This document shows positions 10,010 through 20,958 of a stretch of 64,000 nucleotides of DNA, in pieces. The notes beneath the pieces are model-generated. The model saw only the letters and a program-made list of their open reading frames with translations. It did not search any database and had not been told where the DNA came from. The stretch lies in the NCBI GenBank assembly GCA_019787685.1, contig JAHNUO010000004.1, forward strand, positions 1,054,001 to 1,118,000, read 5' to 3'. Position numbers and translations under genes: made by a program. The DNA comes from Chiua virens. Lineage: Eukaryota > Basidiomycota > Agaricomycetes > Boletales > Boletaceae. Positions within the stretch are counted from its first letter, which is position 1; the number at the start of each line of letters is the position of its first letter.

Positions 10010-12253
10010 TCAGCATGCGCGAGTGACATCGAACGTTCTGCTCGCACGCAGATACCCGTGAGGGTCTAACCGTACTTCGTCGATGGCATAGATAATGTCG
10101 ACACGATACGTCCCCTCTGCGTCATCCAGCTCCACCCTCGTCCGATTCGCAAATGCGTCCAGCACCCGCCCGTCCTTTGTCCACGAGATCGTATAGCTCT
10201 CCGCGCGCTCGATAGGCTGCTCTCTCAGCTGAGCTAGCGCCACGAGCTCGAGTGCGACCATATAGCGACTGGCCCCTGAACACGTCACACGCAGATCGTC
10301 AATGAGATCGACGCGTTTGAGGAGGGAGAACCAGAGCCCTTCCAGGCAGACGCTGCAAAAGTTGGGCCTGGCGACCGTGCGCATGAGGCAGTCGTCGTTG
10401 GTGGGCCGATACGAGGTCGCATTGTCGAGGTCATACCTGAAACGGGTGGCGGCGTCAGGAGCGCTGAATGGCCATGTGGAGCACGTACGTGGAAAAGAGG
10501 CCATAATAGCCTGGCGTCGCGTTGAAGCTATGATTGGTGTCAGTCACACGCTGGGTGGAACGCCGATGTGGCTCACTCTTTGCGGGACCCGAATTCGAGG
10601 ACCTCGACGCTGCAGAGTTGCGCCCGGCCTTGGATCGCCGTGTTTCGAAGTGCAAACGCGAGCGTGTGCTCGCCTCCCGTTAGCCCCGACTCGAACGGGA
10701 GATCGTAATGCCACCGATCGATGCCAATGTGGCTTCGGGGTGTCCATTCCAGATCGGTGCCATCGAGGTAAACTGCAAAGTCGTCGGCTTCGGGTATCCC
10801 CGACAGCGAAAACTTGACGAGGTGGCGAGCGTACGTCCCGGATGATGAAAACGTTACCGACCATGGCTTCCCGACTTCGAGAAGCGTCCAGGGATACGCC
10901 TGCATGGGCATGACAGAACGTTCCACCCGTGGGTGGTCTGGATGGGTTAGCCAATGTGCCCATGTCACCTCTTGGACGTCGTGTATGGAATTGACCCCGA
11001 AATACGCGAAGCCGCCATCGTATTCTTCGCCAACGTCGATGATAGAATGTCCGATTTCATGGCGGAGAACGAGGGCACCGTTTGCCAGAGATGCAGTTGT
11101 CGTGCTTTGTGGTTCAATTGCGCCACATCCACGTCAGTCACGTTTTCGGACGACGTCAACAATTATCTTACGTGTATTCCCCTCCGAGGCCTGAATGACC
11201 CTGGTAAGTATGCATTCAAATATCCCTATCTTCGGAAAAAGGACAAACTTACCACCGTACAAGGGATCATTCGCTGTGAAGAAATGTACATCAGTTGTCA
11301 AAGGACGGGTACCGAGTGATGAAATCCCGACCAAGTAGAATCGCGTAGTCACACTTGTCACCAAGAGAAGCACAAGCAGCGAGGGCCACGTCAGAGTTGT
11401 TCGCATATACTCCTCTCAATTCAGTACCATCTCGGTATAGGCCGAATGGCGTGCTGCAGAAAGAAGAGAGCTAAGCGTACGCCACGACATGTGCACCTCT
11501 ATTGCGCTTACTCGTTTGCTTTTCCACCGACGCCAATGCCGCTCTATCATCGAATGTTAGCAAAACCATGGTTTCATGTACACGTAGAGTCTAGACACCT
11601 CTTTGCTGGGCGTAAAGACAGCCCAAAAGTTTAGCAAAGGCTTGACACTGAAAAACGTCTGATTTGTCGACATATCGCGTGCCAGACGAGTGGCATCGTC
11701 CACGAAGGTCTGTCGCTCCTCGGCGGTATCTATGTGAACGTGTCGCCTGAGATGAACGGATAACACCGTGAAAGGCTCACGTACAACCATCGGCAAAGAA
11801 GGCGAGGTCGACGCGATTTTCCGCGGGCCCGGAGGTGATCAAAGGGATGAGTTCCAATGGTGGTAGGTCAAGGTCCAAAACGTGCGTGTTGGGGGTGGCA
11901 TCTCGTGAAAACGGGGCTTGGACAGACGGGGCAGGGTGGAGAAGCACGGAGAGGTCGTTCGAACAGTGGGCCTGGGCATGCGATACGAGGGCAGGGACGT
12001 CGTAAGACAGAATTCGAAGCACGTTCTGGGTTGCCCCGGGATGGGGATCAGGAATCGGAATGACCTCCTTGACGACGTGCTGGCGGAAGAGATCTTTGTG
12101 TATCTGTGCGATTCGAAAAGCGACGAGTTCGCAAGAACCGACGAGAGGGTCTGCTCGCAGGACGAGTTCCCAGGGGGTCACATCGACGTTGGCGATAACG
12201 CTACCTGCGAGCACACTGAGTGCGACAAGGATGGACGGGGACAAACATTTCAT
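10010..12253 (-). CDS. Secreted M64 (IgA-peptidase-like) zinc metallopeptidase
   Basis: Nine exons on the minus strand: 12253-11785, 11729-11599, 11543-11512, 11453-11332, 11273-11253, 11190-11172, 11104-10577, 10527-10489, 10436-10010; 595 aa, all in frame. The N-terminus (MKCLSPSILVALSVLAGSVI) is a clear signal peptide. The zinc site is HEIGHSIIDVGEEYDGG, the HExxH motif with the downstream acidic residues characteristic of MEROPS M64. Around it lie LYGGLGGEY and WAHWLTHP, followed by a beta-rich C-terminal domain (TYARHLVKFSLSG). The family is named for a bacterial IgA peptidase; in basidiomycetes it is a predicted extracellular protease of unknown substrate, probably for scavenging protein. 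Two adjacent exons are only 21 and 19 nt but encode the conserved LYGGLGGEYT, so the model is well constrained. No frame damage. Confidence 0.9.
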
Positions 12254-12577
12254 GATGCTAACAGTGTGCTTACTGGAATTCCGGATGGGAGGCCCGGGAG
12301 ATCGAACGATCCGAACCGGGTAAACAGCAGACAACAACGTGGCATCCGAAATGGCTCCGAGTCGGAGACGAGCTAGCATTTGCAACTGAGAAGTCGATTT
12401 CGTTTCACGCATAACCATTCACCCAGCGTAGTTTCACGGCGAAAAACATTCAAGGCTCACCCTTGAACAAGAAGAATGAGGGGTGAGACGAACTCTCTCT
12501 ACTTGCCACTTATGGCACTGTCACCGGCGCTGGTCCGGTGAACTGCTGCCGACACTTGGAAGAGTACCACGATCATC
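12254..12577. promoter_or_regulatory. Divergent promoter region, M64 peptidase / hydrolase
   Basis: 324 bp between two divergent start codons. No clear TATA box or repeat was recognised. Confidence 0.35.
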
Positions 12578-13812
12578 ATGGATACTGGCAGGACATCCAC
12601 CAAACTTCATATACCCCATCCCGCGGGCGACTTTACCCTTGTGGGTGTCTTAGAACAGTTAGAATCATCTCGACCGACAAACGGAAGAAAGATCGCCCTG
12701 GTAGGCATTCAATCCATCCTGACATGGACTCCCATATTGAGAATCACACGCAGATCCTGCATGGAACAATGGGGTGAGCCACAAGGAGTGCATCTTCTGC
12801 GCTCTTTTGATTTTCTCTCCCAGACATAAAGATTACTTGTTCCAGAAACGGCTCGCGTCGACGCTGCCCCTTGATTCATTTAGATTCGACTTTCGGTGCG
12901 CCGCTCATGATATGCGATGTTACCGGGAAAGATTACTTATTCTTCTTCTATAGGGGAAATCACGAAAGCGGCGGCCAGTGGAGACAGGGGGGACTTGCCG
13001 ACGACGTCGAGGACCTTGTGGCGGTCGTCTCTCACCTCCGGTGTACCTTATGGTTATGAAATTCACATGCTCGTCGGGCATTCTCGTGGTTCTGTTGCGG
13101 GTATGTATTGGCTGTGTACATCCGAACAAGGGAAGGGTGTGAGCGCCCTAGTCAACGTTTCGGGACGTTACCGAATGCATGTGAGAGTCTCATGTCTGTT
13201 TCCCCACCCAAACTAAAATAGACGCACTTGTAGCGAATATACGGTGATGATATCTGTTTCTGAGGTTTGATGAGATGCTCACTACATACAGATGGCGTCG
13301 ATGCCTATAAGGAACAATGGGCAACGAAAGGGTATTTCGACTGGAATGTGGTAGTGGCACGCAAGCCTGTTGTGCAAAAGATATACCCTCATGACTTGGA
13401 AATTTTCTCGCGTTGGAACTCGGCTATCGTTTGGGACAAATTTCCATCGAACATAGATGTCCTCACGATACATGGCCTCGCTGATAGAACGGTACCTGTG
13501 TGAGTCACTTTCGCCTCTAAGTCACGAGAAAGCACTCACTTGACTTGTACCTACATAGTTATGATGCGGTCATCTACGCGCGCGCATTTGGATCCAGAGC
13601 GCCCGGGACGCATAACCTACACCTTATCGAAGACGCCGATCATAACTTTACAGGGGTGAGGATTTGGGCATTATCGGCGGTGCTGTGGGATTAACAGCTT
13701 TATTTAGCGTCAGGACGAGATCGTGGACTGCATCCTGGAATGGTTAGAAGCAAAACGTGCTCGATCTTTGGTCACGGGGGTGTTCAAGACAGGCACTCGG
13801 GGAAAGTTATAG
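12578..13812 (+). CDS. Alpha/beta hydrolase (serine hydrolase fold)
   Basis: Exons as read: 12578-12700, 12754-12773, 12824-12895, 12954-13180, 13234-13243, 13292-13499, 13559-13655 and 13708-13812, about 286 aa. The family elements appear in order: the oxyanion-hole region HGTMGHKDYLFQKRLA, the strand RFDFRGNHESGG, the nucleophile elbow VGHSRGS (GxSxG), the acid in TIHGLADRTVPV and the histidine in IEDADHNFTG, so the Ser-Asp-His triad is complete. Related basidiomycete and yeast proteins are annotated as cytosolic serine hydrolases or esterases of unknown substrate. One exon is only 10 nt. One extra T at 13048-13049 breaks the frame between HLRCT and YGYEIHM; without it the gene reads through. 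The extra base is more likely an error than decay, since every catalytic residue is kept. Confidence 0.82.
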
Positions 13813-15486
13813 ATGCGATATCTACGGCGTTGACCGATTAGCGTCACTGGGGGGAATTATAGATAAATATGTCCGCGTTGATGAGCATGGGAGTGGTTCC
13901 TTGAACAAGCCATAGTCAACGGTACCTTAGATGATGGACCGGGAGGGCGGACAAGGTGTACTGGTCCATCGGAAATTCGCACACCTTGCTGATTTTCCCC
14001 GTGCCAAGTGTGGATCGTCGATTTTAATTGAATATGATGTCTGCGTCTTTCCTGGCCGTTTGGACCGGTGATGGCTTGCCCAGCCTGTTCATTCTACCGC
14101 CACGGAGCTTGCGCAGACTCAGTCTGGGGTCGACAGAGAGACATGTTGCCAGGTAAGGCAGATAGGGACGCGTTGGTAGGGAATGCACGACTCGCTGTAG
14201 AAGAAGTCCGCAGTTGGTGCCTACTATGGAAGCGGGGATCACGACCGAGTCCCACCTTCATCTCAACCCCCGTAGGCCGATGATTCGCAACCCACTGTTC
14301 TCGGCAGTGGTCAGGCCAGTTCGGGCGCACGGAAATGGCGCGAGAAAATCATAGTGAAAGAACGTGAAGGCACAGACTTCGACGGGAGAGTCGGACAGAA
14401 CGGAATGCATTGAGGAACAGCGTTATCAAAAGACAAGCAGTCAAGTATGTACTATATGGATGGCAATGTAGTAGGATAAGCTACAGAACTAGAGGAGAAC
14501 AAGTAGATGGAGTGCAATATGTAGATATAGCAATAAGAAGCATTGAAACAAAGCAAAGGGGGATGCGATGAGAATGGAGACGAAACATTACATGGACGTC
14601 CGTCCTTGATTAAGAGATGTGATTAAAGGCACCTCGCTCGACAGAGGAATATGTTGTCCAAACCAAGCGGCATATGTCCCGAGAACGGATATTAACGACC
14701 CCGGTGAGGCCGCGACATAGCGTGGCGAAGTATGATTGATGGTTTGGGGTTAAAGTGAATGATGGCCATGGTGATGGGGGCGCATGACGTGACTGGAACG
14801 CGTCGACGTCGGCCGGGACGGCGAACTGCGGGCGCAGCTGGTGAAAGGATGCTTTAGAAGAAGACGGGGGCAACTGAGGTCGCGGCGGCGCTGATTGTAG
14901 TGCGCGGGGAGCCATAATTGGATGGGTTGGCTCTGGGGTCAGGAGAGGGCTGAGACTGAGCGGAGTGTGTGCTCTGAGAGGACTTTGGCTGTCCAGATGC
15001 GGGCTGAGAAGCAGGAGGGTTGTACTGGGGAGCCATGATGAGAGGGAACGAATGATGAAGGGACATGGCAGGGGTAGATTATTTAAATATATGGGGGGAC
15101 ATCGCCTCGGGTAGAGGAGAGGATATGATGACGGAACCGACAGTGAACCGATACGGAGATCATTGCAAAGGGTCACACGGAAAATGCTTGAGAAGATCTG
15201 AGAGACACTGTCGCTGCGTTTGACGAGTCATCGAGACGAGCATAGCCAACTCACAGATCTGCTCATAGATCGGCAACACCCGACAGTGGCTGTGCTATCA
15301 GATCGAGGTCACAGATCTTTTTTTCTCACCACCTTAAACTTAGCTCGGCGTTGCTTCACATTTTACATAGTTACTCGTTGATCCCCGCAATTCACTTGTC
15401 GCTCTCCAGTCTTGTTTCCTGCCATCCTGTATACACGCGTACACATCTCTTTCTGTTCTTCGATACAAACACCTCCCGTCGCTTGC
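13813..15486. other. Long gene-poor stretch between converging genes
   Basis: 1.67 kb between the hydrolase stop and the 3' end of the quinone oxidoreductase. I see no recognisable protein domain, tRNA or transposon. The only candidate is a small Ser/Pro/Gln-rich frame on the minus strand around 14854-15066 (listed separately). Confidence 0.4.
14854..15066 (-). CDS. Possible small low-complexity protein (weak candidate)
   Basis: Minus-strand frame starting at 15066 (or at a second Met at 15036) and encoding Pro, Ser, Gln and Ala-rich sequence, ending in VAPVFF. A neighbouring frame (to 14610) continues with equally protein-like sequence containing KASFHQLRPQFAVPADVD, so a splice or frame change near 14885 could join them, but I could not find a convincing intron. 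A TATA-like block (TATATTTAAATAA on the minus strand, 15079-15094) lies just upstream of the first ATG, which is the main reason to list it. No domain recognised; it may be chance. Confidence 0.25.
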   Translation of the reverse strand: MSLHHSFPLIMAPQYNPPASQPASGQPKSSQSTHSAQSQPSPDPRANPSNYGSPRTTISAAATSVAPVFF

Positions 15487-17007
15487 CTAGGAAACTGTCA
15501 CAATGATCTTCCCGCTAAAGAAAACTCAGCTTGCCGGGCTTCTATACCTCATGGAGGATGTACTCGCCTATTCTTGTTCTCAGTCATTTCTTGGTGTCCT
15601 TGTTGAATCTCGTTCATTGGATACACCTGGGCATTTAGGGTAATCCGTGCCCAGCGGGTAGCACAGAAGTTCTAGAAACAGTCACAAACCTTGTGAATAT
15701 AGGTCCGTATCGGCCCACCCCCTTCTGCTCCTGTGATCCGATCGACCACCTCCCCGAACCTGGCGCTTCCATTATCGATGAATTTATTCTCTCGCAGCTC
15801 GACAGCATGGACTCACCTCTGGATCAGCTCCGTTTGATATTCCAAGGTCCGAGAACGCAGCGTGGATCCCTGGATCTTGAGCCGCTTGTACAGGATCGGC
15901 TGTAGATTGACGCGAGGGACCTCGCTTCCTTTGGATGGTTATCTTTTAATATGAGTTTCGCGGATAGCAAGCACCCCATCTTTACCGCTCAAGAATGAAA
16001 GGAGTGTCATTCTCCCATCAGTTGCCAGCGAATCAATGTTCTTCTCCCAGTGGGTACGTCCGACGAAATCGATTACGACATCCACACCCTTGCCGTTGGT
16101 TGTTTTCTTCACTTCTTTCGAAAAATCGTCGCAGGTGTAGTTCACGGCATGCGTGGCTCCATTCGGGATCGAAACGAGCCAATTCAACTTGTCCCTGGTT
16201 GACGCCGTTGCTGTGACAGTGTTCCTGTGATGCGGTGATGTTAGCACACTGCAATCACTCATGCTATTGCAAACTTAATGTGCTGAAACGCCATTAAATG
16301 ACTCACGCTCCGAATACACGTGCAATCTGAATTGCCGCAGTCCCTACACCGGAAGCTCCAGCATGAATGAGGACGTCATCACCTTTTTTTAATTCGCCAT
16401 ATATGACCAGCGCCTGGTAAGCTGAAACAGAGTGTAAGCAGGGCCAGCAGGCTACTCGATGGGCCCGACCAATGTCCCGGGCAACCGAGCATGGAATCGC
16501 CGTGCGCACCTGTAATGAAATTTTCGGGAATACTTGCTGCCTCAACCCAAGACAGGTGTGCGGGTTTCTTGACCAGTAACCCTTGATTACATGCGACGTA
16601 CTCGGCGTATGCACCCTGGTGGAGACATCGTAAGACCACTTTGTCGCCGCCCTGAGAGATTCCGTGATCCGTACACCACCAATGAGGCCATACACCTCGT
16701 CGCCAAGAGACCACTTCGTGACACCCGGTCCGAGCTCGTGTACGACGCCGGAGAACTCAACACCCAGAATGGGGGATGCGCCCGGAGGTACGGAATACTT
16801 AGCCCTCGCGCTGGGACAGGTCCATGCGATTCAGGCCGAATGCAGCCACCTGAGAATGGCGTTAGTCATGTATGACGGTACGCAGGAAGGATGTACTTTG
16901 ACCAGCACTTCACCCTCCTTTGGAAGCGGTTGGTCGGTATCTCCGATATACAGGTTCTCGATGGGACCTTGGCCGCCCTTGATTAGCACAGCACGCATTG
17001 TAGCCAT
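15487..17007 (-). CDS. NADPH:quinone oxidoreductase (zeta-crystallin / PIG3 type)
   Basis: Nine exons on the minus strand: 17007-16897, 16849-16675, 16615-16510, 16421-16307, 16224-15986, 15928-15817, 15759-15690, 15626-15568, 15514-15487; 337 aa after one correction. It belongs to the zinc-free medium-chain dehydrogenase/reductase family: N-terminal GroES-like domain (MRAVLIKGGQGPIENLYIGD, GVEFSGVV, GDEVYGLIGG), then the Rossmann part with HAGASGVGTAAIQIARVFGA and GVDVVIDFVGRTHWEKNIDS. These enzymes reduce quinones with NADPH in the cytosol. The final intron (15567-15515) begins GC, not GT, and its removal is needed to reach the conserved end SGKIIVTVS. One extra base at 16801 (GGC-T-AAG on the minus strand) breaks the frame before KYSVPPGASPILGVEF. 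All other junctions are GT-AG. Confidence 0.88.
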
Positions 17008-17421
17008 CCTGAGCGCAGGGAAAAGGTTAGTGAAAGAGTCTCAGGACTCCTCTCTCCTGGTGCCTCCTGTTACCCACGAGTGACTAATGTGGTCATTTCA
17101 GCTGACATGCCGCACTGACGAGTCACAGCAAAAGTACGAATGAGCCCATTTTGGCGGGCCTCGAGGCAATGTGGTTATCCAAGTTCAAGTTCCTGTGGTC
17201 CAGCCCATCCGCATCATGCCCGAGCTATGAGATTGTTCAAATACTGTACAGACTTTGCAGCCACTTTGGAACTTGATGTTATCATCTGACTAAGCAATGG
17301 GATGACAAAGACTGTTGACCCGAGACTCTCCTTCTCGGTAGACTACGGATTTTTGCAGGTTCGCTTCTCTCTGCGACATTACTGCCAGCATCTTTGAATC
17401 GCAGGCGATTTTTCTGTGCCG
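17008..17421. promoter_or_regulatory. Divergent intergenic region, quinone oxidoreductase / Fzo1
   Basis: 414 bp between divergent start codons. No distinct motif recognised beyond short pyrimidine tracts close to the Fzo1 start. Confidence 0.35.
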
Positions 17422-20043
17422 ATGCGAGTCGTCAAAGAGCCTCTGGACGGTTTGCCACTCTCAGGCAAACAGCTCAAGGTTGAGGATGTTCAGGAGGCAT
17501 ATGTCGAGAAAAAAGACAAGTAAGCCGTGCTCGCCGCGATCACATTGTCAGTCAGCCTCATCCATCGCTATTTTAGACTACTTGGCGCAATAAATGCGAC
17601 CAAGACTATCTTGTCGGGCCTACAGGAATTCAACAAGAATGATTGGGTTGTTCGCTATCCCACATTCCAGGAGCAGTCAAACGATGAGTTTCCGTCAAAG
17701 ACAAAGCCTCGTCGTTCCATTCGCCGCTCTCTCTCCTTTGCCGACGACCCATCCGATCAGACTGAAATCCTCTACACCTTCTCCCGCCAAGGCCCAACTC
17801 TAACCTTGGCATCAATCGCTGATGCTGAGGAACAGCCCTGCGAGCTCGCCGACGAGGCTGCGGAGCACTCGACGGACAAGGAGACATTTATTGAGAAAGC
17901 CGGCGATTTTACAATCCTCCGACTTGATCTCAAGCTCGGTCCCCACGGTTCTTCCACATCTCCCGCTGCCCTGGTCTCTCAGTTGGAGAAGGGGTCCATT
18001 GCCAACCTCCTGGATGAACGTATATCCACCGCGCTTTCACATATGGACAGGCTTCGACTTCGTGTTGAAGATACGTCATCCAAAGTTTTGGTGACAGGGG
18101 ACCTCAACTCTGGGAAATCTACCTTTGTCAATGCCCTCCTCCGCCGGGAGGTGATGCCTGTCGACCAGCAGCCCTGCACCACCGCCTTTTGTGAAGTCCA
18201 TGATGCTGCCGAGAACAACGGCATCGAGGAGGTCCACGTCCTCAAGAATGGGGTACAATACTCTGCCAGTGACGAATCGACTTTCTCACGCATCGCTCTT
18301 GCCAACTTGGAGAGCATTGTGACGGACAATGAAAGTGACCAGCCTCGGCTTAAGGTATATTTGGCGGACAGCAGAGCTGCGTCGGAGTCACTGCTCAACA
18401 ACGGCGTTGTCGACATCTCACTTATAGACGCACCTGGTCTTAACCGGGATAGCCTCAAGACTACTGCCGTTTTCACTCGACAGGAAGAAATTGATGTTAT
18501 CGTCTTCGTTGTCTCGGCTGAAAACCACTTCACCTTGTCTTCGAAGGAGTTCCTCACGAATGCTAGTAACGAGAAGGCCTATCTCTTCATCGTGGTCAAC
18601 AAATTCGAGCAGATCAAGAATAAGGACAAGTGCAAGCGGCTTGTTCTGGAGCAAATCAAGGAGTTTAGCCCCGGTACACACGAAAACGCACAGGACCTTG
18701 TTCACTTCGTCGACTCTGCTGCTGCGCTTCGTCCCTACACCGCCAACCCCGCGTTCGACGACCTTGAGTCGTCTTTGCGTTCCTTTGTCCTTGTCAAGCG
18801 GAGCACGTCGAAACTTCAACCTGCTTCGACCTATCTGTTCAAACTCTTAGCCGACATTGACCTGCTTGCCGGCGCGAATGCCATTGTTGCTCAGACGGAC
18901 ATCGATCGTGCCAAGGGTGACCTGGAGAGGGCAAAGCCGGTGTTTGAGAAGATGAAAAATGAGAGGGAAAGCTTGGAGGATGCTCTTGAGTCTGTTGAAG
19001 AAACTAGTGCTTCTACTGCCGCAGAGGCGACCAAGGCTATCCTGTCTGGTGCCCTTGAACGTGTTGGTCGTGGACAGCCTGGTGTAGATGCAGCTATAAG
19101 CCTTCCTCGCTTTCCCGGTTTCCTTGCCATCTGGGACTATGCTCGTGATGTTCGCAATGCTTTACTCACCAGCTTGGATGCTGCGGTCAAGCTCGCGGAG
19201 GACGAGGCCCGTTTTACTACGATAACAGGCGTCAGAAAGATCGGGCTTCTCGGAGATCAATTCCTTCCAGAAGGCGTGGAGAGATCTCGTCGGGTCTTTA
19301 GGCCAGAGGCTATGTTTAGCGTTCGACCGGGCAAACAAGGCACCGCGCGCCGCGCTTCCTCAACAGCCAGCGCCGTTGTTGCAGGTGGCGTTTACAATCT
19401 CGGAATAGGTCTCTCACAACGCTCCGACATGCTAGACACGTCATTCCTTGATTTGTTCGACTTTAACCATCATCTGTGGGTGCACTTTGGAGATGGAAAG
19501 ACAGACAAGGAAGACACCGAGGAGAAGCATGCGACAGCGCTTAGCATTCTTTCAGTGGGCATAGGAGCGTTGACAATGGTCGGAGGCAAGGCAATCGGCA
19601 TCCGTGGATTCATCGATGGTGCTGTCCGCATTTCCGAATTGTTCGCAGACGAGTCGGCGAGGAGATGGGCAGGACCTGTTATTGGTGCAGTGGTAATTGG
19701 TGCTACAGCGTACTTCATCGTGGAGTTGCCGAGGACGATACCCAAGACCATAGGTCGCCGGATTCGAGCCTCCCTTGTGAAAGTCGAGGACGGTGCCACC
19801 GAACAAGAGTTGTTCGTCAATGCGCATGCTGGGCGCGTGTCTCGCGAAACACGCAAGGTGTTGCGATACGCATCTTGGGATCTTCGGGAGCGCTTCAAGA
19901 GTGTGATGGAAGACAGAGGGAGGGAAGTTCAGAACGCAGAAGAACTCGAGAAGAAGGCAAGGAAGGCGCTCAACTACTTCCACGACGTTGAACGGAGAAC
20001 GGGAGTCGTTCGCAGCGATGCTAGTTTGGTCACTGCACTCTGA
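17422..20043 (+). CDS. FZO1: Mitofusin-type dynamin GTPase of the mitochondrial outer membrane
   Basis: Two exons (17422-17519, 17577-20043), 854 aa, fully in frame. Fzo1 drives mitochondrial outer-membrane tethering and fusion. The GTPase motifs are complete: P-loop GDLNSGKST, a conserved Thr-rich switch (PCTTAFCEV), DAPGL and VNKF. Coiled-coil helices follow (an ERAKPVFEKMKNERESLEDA segment), then near the C-terminus a hydrophobic region with SILSVGIGALTMVGG and AGPVIGAVVIGATAYFIVE, which fits the two outer-membrane anchors of fungal Fzo1, and a final coiled coil. Length matches the yeast protein. The start was taken at the first ATG before the small intron; it gives PLSGKQLKVEDVQEAYVEKK, a normal N-terminal helix for the family. 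No anomaly. Confidence 0.93.
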
Positions 20044-20958
20044 GGGTGACTTGGTGGTTTATAGCAATGTGATACGGGCGTTGTCTGTCCATGTGTTCCC
20101 GTTACGTATGTTTCTTTTTTTTTCTGTTACTTCACGGTGTCCACTTTCTTTTAATCTACTTATGCCGCCGTTCGGTATATTACGATTGTCGAGACGATGA
20201 TGTAGCTATCAGTTTCCTAACGGAATTTCATAGATGCGACTGCGATCCCACCGGATAGCGGAGCTTTTAGTCGGAGAAAATTGGAATGAAGTCGGCTTAT
20301 TGCCCGATCGATATTGCCAGTGGCAGCTAAGTACTTGGTGCTGGTGAATAACGACTCGTTCTGCGATCTTAACAGTGCTTGACTTCGTTTACTTCGCGGG
20401 ATTCCTGCCGGTGCGGAGACTGGCACTATGTCAAATTGCAAGACTGAGTACAGTCATGTCTCTCTCAGCGGTTCGAGCCAGCCCAACTGCGCAGCACAGG
20501 TTCAGGTTAGCAATTCGATTTTACGCATCTCGGAGATCACGAACAATCCCAGTGCTGCGATCTGTCCACAATACATTCCCGCCTCGGCATTCTCACGTTT
20601 ACGACAGGTTGAACATCCCCAGTTTTGTATTTGAAAGTCGGCCGCCATCTCCTCGAAATAACATTGTTTGACAGCAGACAGCGGAAGGTGACCATGAGAA
20701 CCCATCACGCTTTGCTTCCAGACTGTAGTACTTGGGTGCCAGTGCGGCATGAAGGTACGACCAGATATCGGGTTTCCAACTAACCACCGTACATGGCTAT
20801 GGTCGCCGAATTGACCACCCAAGTTATTTTTGTCGTTGCCTCGTGACCGTGTCTCGCTGAGAGCACAGTAACGACGCCGGATGGCAGAGTATATATTGAC
20901 TAGCTGCGATGGGCGGTGAATCACCCGTCACTGCCAGCCTCAGCGTGTTGAACCCAGA
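20044..20958. promoter_or_regulatory. Intergenic region with TATA-like element upstream of GH16 gene
   Basis: 915 bp without a recognisable gene. A TATA-like stretch, AGTATATATTG at 20888-20898, lies about 60-70 bp before the GH16 start codon at 20959 and is a plausible core promoter. Nothing else stood out. Confidence 0.4.

Noticed and set aside
15412..15905. Two plus-strand open frames that look like a small gene
   Set aside because: They are the antisense of the last four exons of the quinone oxidoreductase, which reads through the region with conserved protein on the minus strand.
17979..19898. Long minus-strand open frames opposite Fzo1
   Set aside because: The plus strand encodes complete mitofusin motifs over 854 codons; the antisense frames are low-complexity shadows without splice logic.
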